Below are positions 1 through 8,172 of a stretch of 64,000 bases of DNA, one piece after another. Within the stretch, counting starts at the first letter, position 1. Each line of letters starts with the position of its first letter. The stretch covers positions 1 to 64,000 of the forward strand of contig JAICWS010000001.1 of assembly GCA_025934695.1 (NCBI GenBank), written 5' to 3'. The notes under the pieces were generated by a model. It was not told where the DNA came from. It ran no database searches and was given only the letters and a program-made list of their open reading frames with translations. The translations under genes and the position numbers were made by a program. This stretch comes from Alphaproteobacteria bacterium. GTDB lineage: Bacteria > Pseudomonadota > Alphaproteobacteria > Micavibrionales > UBA2020.

Positions 1-2778
1 ACCAACCGCCGCAAGGCAACGCCCGAACATTACTTCAAGTCGGCCGACCAGATGGCCGAACTGTTCAAGGATCTGCCCGAGGCGATCGAGAACACGGTGC
101 AGATTGCCAAACGCTGCGCCTTCATGCTCAAAGAGGTCAAGCCGATCCTGCCGCGCTTCGAAACGGCGGACGGACGCACCGAAGAGCAGGAACTGCGCGA
201 GCGGACGGTCACGGGCCTCGAATGGCGCCTGCAGAATTACGTCTTCCGGCCCGACTGGGACGAGGCGAAGAAGGAAGCCGCGCGCAAGCAGTATTTCGAC
301 CGTATGGAATATGAACTCGGCGTCCTGATCAAGATGGGCTTCGCCGGCTACTTCCTCATCGTCTCGGATTTCATCCAATGGGCGAAAGACCGCGAGATTC
401 CCGTCGGCCCCGGCCGCGGTTCGGGCGCCGGTTCCGTCGTCGCCTGGGCGACCAAGATCACCGACTTGGATCCCATCGAGATGAACCTGCTGTTCGAGCG
501 TTTCCTGAACCCCGAGCGCGTGTCGATGCCCGACTTCGACGTCGACTTCTGCCAGGAGCGCCGGGGCGAGGTCATCAATTACGTGCGCGACAAGTACGGT
601 CATGACAGCGTGGCGCAGATCATCACTTTTGGTAAATTGCAGGCGCGCGCCGTGGTGCGCGACGTCGGCCGCGTACTCCAAATGCCTTACGGCCAGGTCG
701 ACAAGGTCGCCAAGCTCGTGCCACAGAATCCGGCCAACCCGATCAGCCTCGAGGAGGCGCTCGAGTCCGAGCCGATGCTGCGCGATGCCCGCGACGCGGA
801 TGAACAGGTGCGCAAGCTCATCGACATCGCACTGAAACTCGAAGGGCTTTACCGCCATGCCTCGACGCACGCGGCGGGCGTGGTCATCGGCGACCGGCGG
901 CTTGATGAACTCGTGCCGCTCTACCGCGATCCGGGTTCCGAGATCGCGGCCACGCAGTTCAACATGAAAGACGTGGAGAAGGCGGGCCTCGTCAAGTTCG
1001 ACTTCCTCGGCCTGAAGACACTGACCGTCATCAAGGACGCGATCCGACTTATCCGGGAAACGACGGGGCAGGAGCTCGATCCGCTCAAGTTCCCGCTCGA
1101 CGACAAGCCGACCTACCAGCTGCTCGCCAAGGGCGATTGTTCCGCCGTCTTCCAGCTTGAAAGCGCCGGCATGCGCGATCTTTGCAAGCAGATGAACGTC
1201 AAGAACTTCGAGGAAATCATCGCTATCGTGGCGCTGTTCCGTCCGGGCCCGATGGAAAATATCCCGAAGTACATCGCCAACCTGCGCGGCGAGGAAAAGA
1301 TCGAGTATATGCACCCGCTGCTCGAGCCGGTGCTGAAAGACACCTACGGCGTCATGATCTACCAGGAGCAGGTCATGGCCGCGGCGCAGATCCTCGCGGG
1401 CTATACGCTGGGCGGCGCCGACCTGCTGCGCCGCGCGATGGGCAAGAAGATCAAGGCCGAGATGGACCAGCAGCGCAGCGTCTTCGTCGAGGGCTGCGGC
1501 AAGACGCATAACATCTCGCCCGAAATGGCAAGCTCGATCTTCGACCAGATCGCGAAATTCGCCGACTATGGCTTCAACAAGGCGCACTCGGCCGTCTATG
1601 CCTATATCGCCTTCCAGACCGCTTACCTGAAGACGCATTACCCGGTGGAGTTCATGGCGGCGACCATGACGCAGGATATGAGCAATACCGACAAGCTCGC
1701 CGTCCTGCGCCAGGAACTCAACAAGATGAAGATCAGCTTGCTGCTGCCCGACATCAACAAATCGCTGCCGCGCTTCTCGGTCGAAAAGCTGGAAGACGGC
1801 AAAAAGGCGATCCGCTACGCGCTCGCGGCGCTCAAGGGCGTGGGCGAGGACGCGATGATCCGCGTCGTGGCGGAGCGCGCGAAGAACGGGCCGTTCAAGG
1901 ATCTTTACGACTTCGCGCGCCGCCTCGATAGCGGCGTCATCAACAAGCGCCAGATGGAATCCTTGTCGTCTTCCGGCGCCTTCGACGCATTCAACCCGAA
2001 CCGCGCGGAAGTGCTGGCCTCGGTCGAAATCCTGATGCGCTACGCTTCCGCCCATGCCGAGGAAAAGGCGAGCGGACAGGTGAGCCTGTTTGGCGGCGGC
2101 GGCAACGCGCTGCCCGAACCGCCGCTGGCGAAAGCGGACAAATGGGAACCGCTCGAGCGCCTGCGCCATGAATTCGAGGCGGTCGGTTTCTACCTCTCTG
2201 CCCATCCGCTCGACAACATGACCTCGCAGCTGGAGCGCCTGCGCGTCGTCCCATCGACGCGCGTGCAGGAAGCCCTGCATGCCAGCCCGACCAATCGCCT
2301 GCGCATGGCGGGCATCGTCGTGCGCAAGCAGGAACGCACCTCGCAAAAGGGTAACCGCTTTGCGTTCGTCTCGGTTTCCGACCCGTTCGGCGTGTTCGAG
2401 ATGATGGTTTTCTCGGAACTGCTGAACGCCAGCCGCGAATTGCTGGAGGCGGGGACACCGATCCTCTTGTCCGTCGATGTCGACAAGAAAGGCGAGGACG
2501 AACTGCGCTTCCTCGCCCAAAGTATCGAGCCGCTCACCGCCGCCGTGCAAAGCGTCACGCGCCAGATCGTCATTCACGTCGGCCAGCCGGCGGCCCTTGC
2601 GAAGATCAAGTCCATCCTCGACCAGAACGGCCAGGGCCGCGTTAAAGTCCACCTCATCATGGACGCCGGCAAAAACCGCGAAGCGACGGTCGAACTGCCG
2701 GGCGGCTGGAACCTCAAGGAAGAGACGCCGCGGGCACTGCGGGCGGTTGGCGGCGTGACGGACGTCCGGGAAATCTAA
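1..2778 (+). CDS. dnaE: DNA polymerase III subunit alpha, C-terminal 925 residues (5' truncated by window edge)
   Basis: Catalytic subunit of the replicative DNA polymerase III. The reading frame is open from base 1, so the start and the N-terminal PHP domain lie outside the window; the full protein is usually near 1150 residues. In this fragment the palm begins at once, with PGRGSGAGS near residue 137 and the catalytic aspartate motif PDFDVDF near residue 177 (equivalent to E. coli Asp401/Asp403). The fingers, including the FADYGFNKAHSA segment, follow. A C-terminal OB-fold starts near residue 768 (RMAGIVVRKQERTSQKGN) and a short tau-binding-like tail ends the protein. The sequence is intact with no frameshift. 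It is followed by a palindromic repeat and two convergent hypothetical genes. Assignment is secure. Confidence 0.97.
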   Translation, partial: TNRRKATPEHYFKSADQMAELFKDLPEAIENTVQIAKRCAFMLKEVKPILPRFETADGRTEEQELRERTVTGLEWRLQNYVFRPDWDEAKKEAARKQYFDRMEYELGVLIKMGFAGYFLIVSDFIQWAKDREIPVGPGRGSGAGSVVAWATKITDLDPIEMNLLFERFLNPERVSMPDFDVDFCQERRGEVINYVRDKYGHDSVAQIITFGKLQARAVVRDVGRVLQMPYGQVDKVAKLVPQNPANPISLEEALESEPMLRDARDADEQVRKLIDIALKLEGLYRHASTHAAGVVIGDRRLDELVPLYRDPGSEIAATQFNMKDVEKAGLVKFDFLGLKTLTVIKDAIRLIRETTGQELDPLKFPLDDKPTYQLLAKGDCSAVFQLESAGMRDLCKQMNVKNFEEIIAIVALFRPGPMENIPKYIANLRGEEKIEYMHPLLEPVLKDTYGVMIYQEQVMAAAQILAGYTLGGADLLRRAMGKKIKAEMDQQRSVFVEGCGKTHNISPEMASSIFDQIAKFADYGFNKAHSAVYAYIAFQTAYLKTHYPVEFMAATMTQDMSNTDKLAVLRQELNKMKISLLLPDINKSLPRFSVEKLEDGKKAIRYALAALKGVGEDAMIRVVAERAKNGPFKDLYDFARRLDSGVINKRQMESLSSSGAFDAFNPNRAEVLASVEILMRYASAHAEEKASGQVSLFGGGGNALPEPPLAKADKWEPLERLRHEFEAVGFYLSAHPLDNMTSQLERLRVVPSTRVQEALHASPTNRLRMAGIVVRKQERTSQKGNRFAFVSVSDPFGVFEMMVFSELLNASRELLEAGTPILLSVDVDKKGEDELRFLAQSIEPLTAAVQSVTRQIVIHVGQPAALAKIKSILDQNGQGRVKVHLIMDAGKNREATVELPGGWNLKEETPRALRAVGGVTDVREI

Positions 2779-2801
2779 GAGCTGCCATTCCAACAACAGC
2801 T

Positions 2802-2827
2802 GTCATTCCCGCGCAGGCGGGAATCCA
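2802..2827. repeat. Palindromic intergenic repeat, single arm
   Basis: An imperfect palindrome with core ATTCCCGCGCAGGCGGGAAT lies just after dnaE. It belongs to the same class as repeats near 4.9, 7.3, 42.2 and 43.8 kb, all of which carry a GTCAT/GTAAC edge and a CGCGNAAGCG-like centre. Only one arm is present here. It may act as a weak transcript-end hairpin. Confidence 0.6.
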
Positions 2828-2884
2828 GTACCGTTGTCAAAACGGCGTATTCGGCAAGTTACATCGAAGGCTGTTTTATAAATT

Positions 2885-3262
2885 CTACTTCGGCCTGAAA
2901 CCCGGTCCGGGACGTCTTTGCTTCAACAGCTCGTACATTTTATTCGCGACGATCGCTTCGTGCTTGTCGATGAATAATTCCGCCTCGTGATAATCCGGGC
3001 CGAGCTCATCGAGTTCCTTGCCGGTAACTTTCTTCGCCGAGGCATGCTGGCGCTCCAGTTCGGCCAGCTTGCGCAGACCGTCTTTTTCGGAAAGCCCGTC
3101 GGCAATGCGGACAGTGGCGCCGCAATAGGTGCCTTTTTCGTGCTCTTTGATCTGGTAGCCCGGCTTCTGGTAGGCGGGCGACATGACGAAGTAGCGATAT
3201 AGATAGCCGCCGCCGCCGTTGGTGTGGAAGGCCGACGTCCGGTATGTCCGCTCTGTGCTCAC
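2885..3262 (-). CDS. Hypothetical protein, 125 aa
   Basis: Function not recognised. The protein is soluble and charged, with a Gly-rich stretch near the N-terminus (NGGGGYLYRY) and a helical, Glu/Lys-rich second half. It ends in a Pro/Gly-rich basic tail (RRPGPGFRPK). The start is GTG at 3260–3262. It overlaps the stop of the preceding minus-strand gene by four bases (GTGA), so the two are probably translated together. No signal peptide or membrane segment is visible. Real-gene status is supported by the coupling and by codon usage like its neighbours. Confidence 0.6.
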   Translation of the reverse strand: MSTERTYRTSAFHTNGGGGYLYRYFVMSPAYQKPGYQIKEHEKGTYCGATVRIADGLSEKDGLRKLAELERQHASAKKVTGKELDELGPDYHEAELFIDKHEAIVANKMYELLKQRRPGPGFRPK

Positions 3263-3753
3263 GGCTTGGGCGGTTCCTGTTTCGCGGGTGCGGGCGGCGT
3301 AGCGGGAGGAGGCGTATTGTCGTTCTTCGACTCGGGTTGCGCGGCGGGGCCGAAGGCGGGTTTCAGCGGAGGCATTGTGGTGCTCGGCTTGGCGTCGGTT
3401 TTCGGGGCGGGCGCCTTTTGGACGATCACACCGCGTTTCTCAAGGATATGGGTGCTTGCTTTATAAAGGGCGTCGCTGACGCGGTTGGCCACGGCCGACT
3501 TCAGGGCGAAAAGCGCGCCAAGCGCAATCGTGCCCACACCCAGGAACATGGGGATACAGACCCCTGCGGCATTCAGCCCCAGCGCGATGGCGCCGACGAC
3601 GCCCACGGCGACCCACAAGCCGGCATGTCCGGCGGCCAGCGTGGCCGAGACCTGCGAGGCTTTGCGGACGAGCTTCAGGTGCCTGTCGCTCAGGCTGTTC
3701 AGACTGACCTTTTGGGCCAGCTTGTTGAATTTATCCTTCAGATTCTTGAGCAT
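3259..3753 (-). CDS. Hypothetical membrane protein with Pro/Lys-rich tail, 164 aa
   Basis: Function not recognised. The N-terminus is a short basic amphipathic stretch (MLKNLKDKFNKLAQK). Two adjacent hydrophobic segments lie near residues 45–85, suggesting a membrane hairpin. The last ~50 residues are Pro/Ala/Lys-rich and end in EPPKP. ATG at 3751–3753 is preferred over an in-frame TTG two codons upstream; neither has a clear Shine-Dalgarno. It is first in a two-gene minus-strand unit with the 125-aa protein downstream (4-base overlap). The N- and C-terminal features recur in several other small proteins of this window. Confidence 0.6.
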   Translation of the reverse strand: MLKNLKDKFNKLAQKVSLNSLSDRHLKLVRKASQVSATLAAGHAGLWVAVGVVGAIALGLNAAGVCIPMFLGVGTIALGALFALKSAVANRVSDALYKASTHILEKRGVIVQKAPAPKTDAKPSTTMPPLKPAFGPAAQPESKNDNTPPPATPPAPAKQEPPKP

Positions 3754-3931
3754 GCCCAAAGATGTTATCGGTTTTGGCGGGAAATAACATACATCAGATG
3801 GAGATGGGTCAGCACCTGTGGATTACATTTAACATATTGAAACTCATCGGAAATTCCCGCAATATTTCAGTGCCGCGGCGGGTGAGGGCGGCAGCGTGCG
3901 CCAAGCCGCCGAGGTTTTTCTTGCAAAAGCC

Positions 3932-3962
3932 TTGAAATACCTTTAAAAACCCCATCTATAAC
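3932..3962 (+). promoter_or_regulatory. Candidate sigma-70 promoter for rpsB–tsf
   Basis: TTGAAA (3932–3937) and TATAAC (3957–3962) are separated by 19 bases in a locally AT-rich patch, the best promoter-like pair upstream of rpsB. The spacing is longer than ideal. The 178 bases between the divergent hypothetical gene and this point show no further recognisable feature. Confidence 0.4.
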
Positions 3963-4091
3963 AGGCGTCCGAATGGTTCGGGCGTCTCAACTAAAATCAC
4001 ATGCGGATCTTATAGGTTGCTTGCAACCGCTTCGGTGCCTCGAAAGAGGCTTCTGGTCCGCAGAGGCATAACCGGGAAAGGAACTTCTCCA
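3963..4091 (+). promoter_or_regulatory. Structured rpsB leader (candidate S2 autoregulatory region)
   Basis: About 130 bases between the promoter-like site and the rpsB start contain three small inverted repeats. They are CCGAA-TGG-TTCGG (3969–3981), GGTTGC-TT-GCAACC (4015–4028) and GCCTC-GAAA-GAGGC (4037–4050), the last closing on a GNRA tetraloop. A ribosome-binding site (AAAGGAA) lies about 10 bases before the ATG. In E. coli the rpsB–tsf operon is repressed by S2 binding its own leader; a similar role here is an inference. Confidence 0.4.
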
Positions 4092-4880
4092 ATGACCATG
4101 CCCTCGTTCACCATGCGCCAGCTTCTGGAAGCCGGCGTCCACTTCGGCCACCACACCCGCCGCTGGAACCCGAAGATGAAACCCTACATCTACGGCGACC
4201 GCAACAACGTCCATATCATCAACCTCGAGCTGACCGTTCCGATGCTGCACCATGCGCTGAAGAACGTGCGCGACATCGTCGCGAACCGCGGCCGCGTCCT
4301 CTTCGTCGGCACCAAGCGCCAGGCGTCGGAAAAGATCGCCGAGACCGCCAAGCGTTGCGGCCAGTACTACGTGAACTACCGCTGGCTGGGCGGCATGCTC
4401 ACCAACTGGAACACGATCTCGCAGTCCATCAAGCGCCTGCGCCAAGTCGACGAGATGCTGAACAACGACGAAGTCAAGCACGGCCTGACCAAGAAAGAAC
4501 AGCTCAACCTCGCCCGCGAAAAAGTGAAGCTTGAAAAAGCGCTCGGCGGCATCAAGGACATGGGCGGCCTCCCCGACGCGATGATCGTCATCGACGTCAT
4601 GAAGGAAGCCAACGCGATCCTGGAAGCCAAGCGCCTCGGTATCCCCGTGTTCGGCGTCGTCGACACGAACTGCGATCCGGATAACGTCGATTTCGTCGTT
4701 CCCGGCAACGATGACGCAACCCGCGCCATCAACCTCTACTGCGACCTGTTCGCCGAAGCCGTTCTCGACGGGCTGCAGGCGGAAGTCACCGCTTCGGGCA
4801 CCGATGTCGGCGCTGCCGAGAACCCGGTGGCCGAAAACCTGGCCCAGACTGAAGAAGTCAAAGCCGCCGCTGCGGGCTAA
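4092..4880 (+). CDS. rpsB: 30S ribosomal protein S2
   Basis: Ribosomal protein S2 of the small subunit, 262 aa. The N-terminus ([17 protein letters not shown]) is the classic S2 opening, and the S2 signature region with [21 protein letters not shown] follows in the centre. The frame is open further upstream, but ATG at 4092 has a Shine-Dalgarno (AAAGGAA) and gives the family's usual start; a second ATG two codons later is possible. An Ala/Glu-rich C-terminal extension (about 25 residues) is common in alphaproteobacterial S2. It is followed by tsf, with a palindromic repeat between them. Confidence 0.96.
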   Translation: MTMPSFTMRQLLEAGVHFGHHTRRWNPKMKPYIYGDRNNVHIINLELTVPMLHHALKNVRDIVANRGRVLFVGTKRQASEKIAETAKRCGQYYVNYRWLGGMLTNWNTISQSIKRLRQVDEMLNNDEVKHGLTKKEQLNLAREKVKLEKALGGIKDMGGLPDAMIVIDVMKEANAILEAKRLGIPVFGVVDTNCDPDNVDFVVPGNDDATRAINLYCDLFAEAVLDGLQAEVTASGTDVGAAENPVAENLAQTEEVKAAAAG

Positions 4881-4890
4881 TGGATAAGAC

Positions 4891-4955
4891 GTCACCCCCG
4901 CGCAAGCGGGGGTCTCGTTGAATGACGACGGGATTCCTGCCTTCGCGGGAATGAC
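4891..4955. repeat. Paired palindromic repeat between rpsB and tsf
   Basis: Two inverted copies of the dispersed repeat lie back to back. The first arm, CACCCCCGCGCAAGCGGGGGT, is at 4893–4913; a more degenerate arm with core TTCCTGCCTTCGCGGGAA is at 4934–4951. Each arm is itself a palindrome, so the transcript could fold locally or as one long stem. The pair sits inside the rpsB–tsf transcription unit, upstream of the tsf ribosome-binding site (AAGGGGAA). Confidence 0.65.
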
Positions 4956-4981
4956 GAAACAATAAGAACAAGGGGAATACA

Positions 4982-5905
4982 ATGACAGAAATCACTGCGA
5001 AACTCGTCGCTGAACTGCGCGAGAAGAGCGGCGCCGGCATGCTCGATTGCAAAAAGGCGCTCGTCGAACACAATGGCGACGTCGAAAAAGCCATGGATCA
5101 CCTGCGCAAGAAAGGTCTCGCGTCGGCCGCGAAGAAATCCAGCCGCGCGGCCTCGCAAGGCCTCGTGAGCGTCGCGGCGTCGGGCAACTACGGCCTCGCG
5201 CTGGAACTGAACGCGGAAACGGACTTCGTGTCGCGCAATGACCAGTTCCAGAAATTCCTGAACGACGTGACCGACCTCGCCCTGAAGAACAAGATCGACA
5301 CGATCGAGAAACTCAAAGCCGCGCAGCTCGGCGGCAAAACGGTCGAAGCCACGCTGACCGATCTCATCGCCACGATCGGCGAAAACATGGCGCTGCGCCG
5401 CCTGCAATCGCTGTCCGTCGGCCAAGGCGTCGTCGCGACCTACGTTCACAACGCGCTGCTGCCCAACCGCGGCAAGATCGGCGTGCTCGTCGCGCTCGAC
5501 TCCACAGGCGACAAGGAAAAGCTGGGCGCTCTCGGTCGCCAACTCGCGATGCACATTGCCGCCGCGCGTCCTGAATCGCTCGATGTCGCGGGCCTCAGCA
5601 AAGACCTGATCGCGCGCGAACGCGCCGTCTACGCCGACAAGGCGCAGAAGAGCGGCAAGCCCGCCGAGATCGTCGAAAAGATGATCGAAGGCTCGCTCCG
5701 CAAGTTCTACGAGCAGGTCGTCCTTCTCGAGCAGACCTTCGTCATCGACGGCCAGACCAAAATCTCGGCCGTGCTGCAAAACGCGACGAAAGACGTGGGC
5801 GCGCCTGTCAAGCTGGCCGGCTACGTCCGCTACGAGCTGGGTGAAGGCGTCGAGAAAAAAGCCGACGACTTCGCCGCCGAAGTCGCCAAAATGGCGCACG
5901 GGTAA
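4982..5905 (+). CDS. tsf: Elongation factor Ts
   Basis: Guanine-nucleotide exchange factor that regenerates EF-Tu·GTP, 307 aa, the usual length. The N-terminal UBA-like domain (ITAKLVAELREKSGAGMLDC) and the TDFV motif (ETDFVSRND, near residue 80), which contacts EF-Tu, are both intact. ATG is preceded at 5–6 bases by AAGGGGAA. It lies in the conserved rpsB–tsf–pyrH–frr order. No anomalies apart from the repeats that flank it on both sides. Confidence 0.97.
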   Translation: MTEITAKLVAELREKSGAGMLDCKKALVEHNGDVEKAMDHLRKKGLASAAKKSSRAASQGLVSVAASGNYGLALELNAETDFVSRNDQFQKFLNDVTDLALKNKIDTIEKLKAAQLGGKTVEATLTDLIATIGENMALRRLQSLSVGQGVVATYVHNALLPNRGKIGVLVALDSTGDKEKLGALGRQLAMHIAAARPESLDVAGLSKDLIARERAVYADKAQKSGKPAEIVEKMIEGSLRKFYEQVVLLEQTFVIDGQTKISAVLQNATKDVGAPVKLAGYVRYELGEGVEKKADDFAAEVAKMAHG

Positions 5906-5916
5906 CTGAATTACTA

Positions 5917-5974
5917 CCGCCCCGGCGAATGCCTGATTTCAGCGACGGCTGGAATCCGGTGTTCGCCGGGGCGG
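5917..5974. repeat. Long hairpin between tsf and pyrH
   Basis: Perfect 13-base inverted arms, CCGCCCCGGCGAA (5917–5929) and TTCGCCGGGGCGG (5962–5974), enclose a 32-base loop. No T-run follows, so it is not a typical intrinsic terminator. It resembles the dispersed palindromes in composition and may stabilise or process the message ahead of pyrH. Confidence 0.6.
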
Positions 5975-5996
5975 CACAAGACGAGGGGGAATCTTT

Positions 5997-6731
5997 ATGT
6001 CCAAACCACGGTTCAAGCGCGTCCTGCTCAAGATTTCCGGCGAAGCCCTGATGGGCGAGGGGGAATACGGGATCGAGCTTGCGACTGTCAACCGCATCGC
6101 GCAGGACGTAAAGGACGCCATCAAGCTCGGCGTCCAGGTCTGCCTCGTCATCGGCGGCGGCAATATCTTCCGCGGCGTCTCGGGCGCTTCGGTCGGCATG
6201 GACCGCGCTTCGGCCGACTACATGGGGATGCTGGCGACCGTCATCAACTCTCTCGCCGTGCAGAACGCGCTTGAGAAGATCGGCGTCGACACCCGCGTGC
6301 AGTCAGCAATTCCGATGGCCAGCGTATGCGAGCCCTACATCCGCCGCAAGGCGCTGCGCCACATGGAAAAAGGCCGCGTGGTCATTTTCGGCGCGGGGAC
6401 CGGCAACCCGTTCTTCACCACCGACACCGCCGCCGCATTGCGCGCCTCGGAAATGAGCTGCGATGCGCTGCTCAAAGGCACTAAGGTCGATGGCGTCTAT
6501 ACGGCTGATCCGGTCAAGAACCCGAGCGCCAAGAAGCTCGACCAGATCACCTATCTCGAAGTGCTGGCGAAAGACCTGGGCGTCATGGACGCCTCGGCCA
6601 TCGCCCTTGCGCGCGAGAGCAATATTCCCGTCATCGTCTTTTCCATCAAGCGTCCGGGCGCCTTTGCGGAGTTGATGCAGGGACGCGGCGAATGCACCAT
6701 TGTGACTGAAAAGGAGGCTGTCAATGCCTGA
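5997..6731 (+). CDS. pyrH: UMP kinase
   Basis: Phosphorylates UMP to UDP with ATP in pyrimidine nucleotide synthesis; cytosolic hexamer of the amino-acid-kinase fold. 244 aa, typical. The N-terminal phosphate loop region ([13 protein letters not shown]), the glycine-rich GGGNIFRG and the [14 protein letters not shown] segment are all conserved, as is the acidic C-terminal ATP site ([13 protein letters not shown]). The Shine-Dalgarno GAGGGGGA precedes ATG by about 8 bases. Its end overlaps frr by 8 bases, indicating coupled translation. Confidence 0.97.
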   Translation: MSKPRFKRVLLKISGEALMGEGEYGIELATVNRIAQDVKDAIKLGVQVCLVIGGGNIFRGVSGASVGMDRASADYMGMLATVINSLAVQNALEKIGVDTRVQSAIPMASVCEPYIRRKALRHMEKGRVVIFGAGTGNPFFTTDTAAALRASEMSCDALLKGTKVDGVYTADPVKNPSAKKLDQITYLEVLAKDLGVMDASAIALARESNIPVIVFSIKRPGAFAELMQGRGECTIVTEKEAVNA

Positions 6732-7275
6732 TGTAACCTTGAATATGAACGACCTCGAGCGCCGCATGCACGGCGCGCACGACAATCTTTCCAAGGAACT
6801 CGCAGGCCTGCGCACCGGCCGCGCTTCGGCCAGCCTGCTCGACAGCGTGCAGGTCGAAGTCTACGGCACCAAGATGCCGATCAATCAGGTAGCGAGCGTT
6901 GCCGTCGCCGAACCCCGCCTCATCACGGTGCAGGTCTGGGACGCCAACAACACCAAGGCCGTCGAGAAGGCGATCTCGTCCTCCGGCCTCGGCCTCAACC
7001 CGCAGCCCTCGGGCACCCTCATCCGCGTTCCGCTGCCGGGCCTGACCGAAGAGCGCCGCCAGGAACTCGCGAAAGTCGCCGCCAAATACGCCGAACAGGC
7101 GCGCATCGCCGTCCGCAACGTTCGCCGCGAAGGCATGGACGTGAACAAGAAGAGCAAGATTTCCGAGGACGAGCAGAAGAAGAACGAGGAAAAGATCCAG
7201 AAAATGACCGACAGCTGGATCAAGAAAATCGACGAAAGCCTTGCCCACAAGGAAACCGAGATCAAGCAGGTGTAA
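6724..7275 (+). CDS. frr: Ribosome recycling factor
   Basis: With EF-G, splits the post-termination ribosome. 183 aa, the family's usual size. The central [20 protein letters not shown] and the C-terminal three-helix-bundle segment ([13 protein letters not shown]) are characteristic. It starts inside the pyrH 3' end (8-base overlap), with the GAAAAGGAGG of the pyrH coding sequence serving as its ribosome-binding site. It is followed by a 153-base gap holding a perfect inverted repeat pair before uppS. Confidence 0.97.
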   Translation: MPDVTLNMNDLERRMHGAHDNLSKELAGLRTGRASASLLDSVQVEVYGTKMPINQVASVAVAEPRLITVQVWDANNTKAVEKAISSSGLGLNPQPSGTLIRVPLPGLTEERRQELAKVAAKYAEQARIAVRNVRREGMDVNKKSKISEDEQKKNEEKIQKMTDSWIKKIDESLAHKETEIKQV

Positions 7276-7284
7276 TTTAAACCC

Positions 7285-7402
7285 GTAACCCCGGCGAAAG
7301 CCGGGGTCTTGCATCTCTCCATTCCAACGGTGGACATCGTTTTCAGACGACTGCCACCATAAGTGCCGAGAGACTTCAGACCCCGGCTTTCGCCGGGGTT
7401 AC
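7285..7402. repeat. Perfect 25-base inverted repeat pair between frr and uppS
   Basis: Arms at 7285–7309 and 7378–7402 are exact reverse complements. Each contains the palindrome ACCCCGGCGAAAGCCGGGGT. The 68-base spacer has no coding signal. This is the best-preserved pair of the dispersed repeat family here and lies in an essential operon. The uppS ribosome-binding site (AAGGAAGG) starts immediately after the second arm. Confidence 0.75.
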
Positions 7403-7428
7403 AAGGAAGGTAAGAAGCCGTCGTCCAA

Positions 7429-8172
7429 ATGTCCTCCACCGCCCAGCCACCTCTTGTGATCCCGCAACACGTCGCCATCATCATGGATGGCAACGGGCGC
7501 TGGGCCACGCAGCGGGGTCTGAGCCGGACCGAAGGGCACAAGAAAGGCGCGGAAGCCGCGCAGCGCGCGGTCGAGGCTGCGCGAGACCTCGGCATTCCCT
7601 ACATCACGCTGTTCAGCTTCTCCTCGGAGAACTGGAACCGTCCGGCGAGCGAAATCGAAGACCTCATGAACCTTCTTCGCTATTACCTGAAGAAGGAAAC
7701 ATCCGAACTGCAGCGCAAGAATGCGCGGCTCGTCGTCATCGGCGACCGCGCGCGGCTTCCCGCCGACATTCAAAAGCAGATCGAAACTTCCGAACGCGAT
7801 ACCGAACATAATACGCAGCTGACGGTTATCATCGCCCTGTCGTACGGCGGGCGGCATGACATCGTCTTCGCGGCGCGGGAACTCGCGCGTCTGGCCAAGG
7901 CCGGCAAGATCGATATCGAGAAGATCGACGAGGATATTTTCTCGCGCTACCTGATGACGAAGGGCATCCCCGATCCCGACCTCATGATCCGCACGAGCGG
8001 CGAGTCGCGCATCAGCAACTTCCTGATGTGGCAGCTTGCCTATGCCGAGCTGTTCTTCACCAACACGCTCTGGCCCGATTTCGGCAAGACCGACATGGAA
8101 GAGGCTATCGCCTTCTTCAACGGCCGCGACCGCCGCTATGGGGGCCTGTCGCGCAAGGCCGCGTCGTCATGA
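7429..8172 (+). CDS. uppS: Isoprenyl transferase (undecaprenyl diphosphate synthase)
   Basis: Condenses isopentenyl diphosphate with farnesyl diphosphate to form the C55 carrier lipid for peptidoglycan and O-antigen. 247 aa. The Mg-binding aspartate lies in HVAIIMDGNGRWA (Asp20), and the substrate-binding FSSENWNRP and the C-terminal RTSGESRISNFLMWQLAYAE are present. ATG at 7429 follows AAGGAAGG at about 13 bases. The stop overlaps the cdsA start (ATGA), so precursor and phospholipid synthesis are coupled. Product chain length is inferred from the family. Confidence 0.94.
   Translation: MSSTAQPPLVIPQHVAIIMDGNGRWATQRGLSRTEGHKKGAEAAQRAVEAARDLGIPYITLFSFSSENWNRPASEIEDLMNLLRYYLKKETSELQRKNARLVVIGDRARLPADIQKQIETSERDTEHNTQLTVIIALSYGGRHDIVFAARELARLAKAGKIDIEKIDEDIFSRYLMTKGIPDPDLMIRTSGESRISNFLMWQLAYAELFFTNTLWPDFGKTDMEEAIAFFNGRDRRYGGLSRKAASS

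Noticed and set aside
3987-4982. A 331-codon minus-strand frame opposite rpsB that extends into the palindromic repeat
   Set aside because: Antisense to a conserved ribosomal protein gene; its first part reads through the repeat and gives sequence often mis-annotated as protein.
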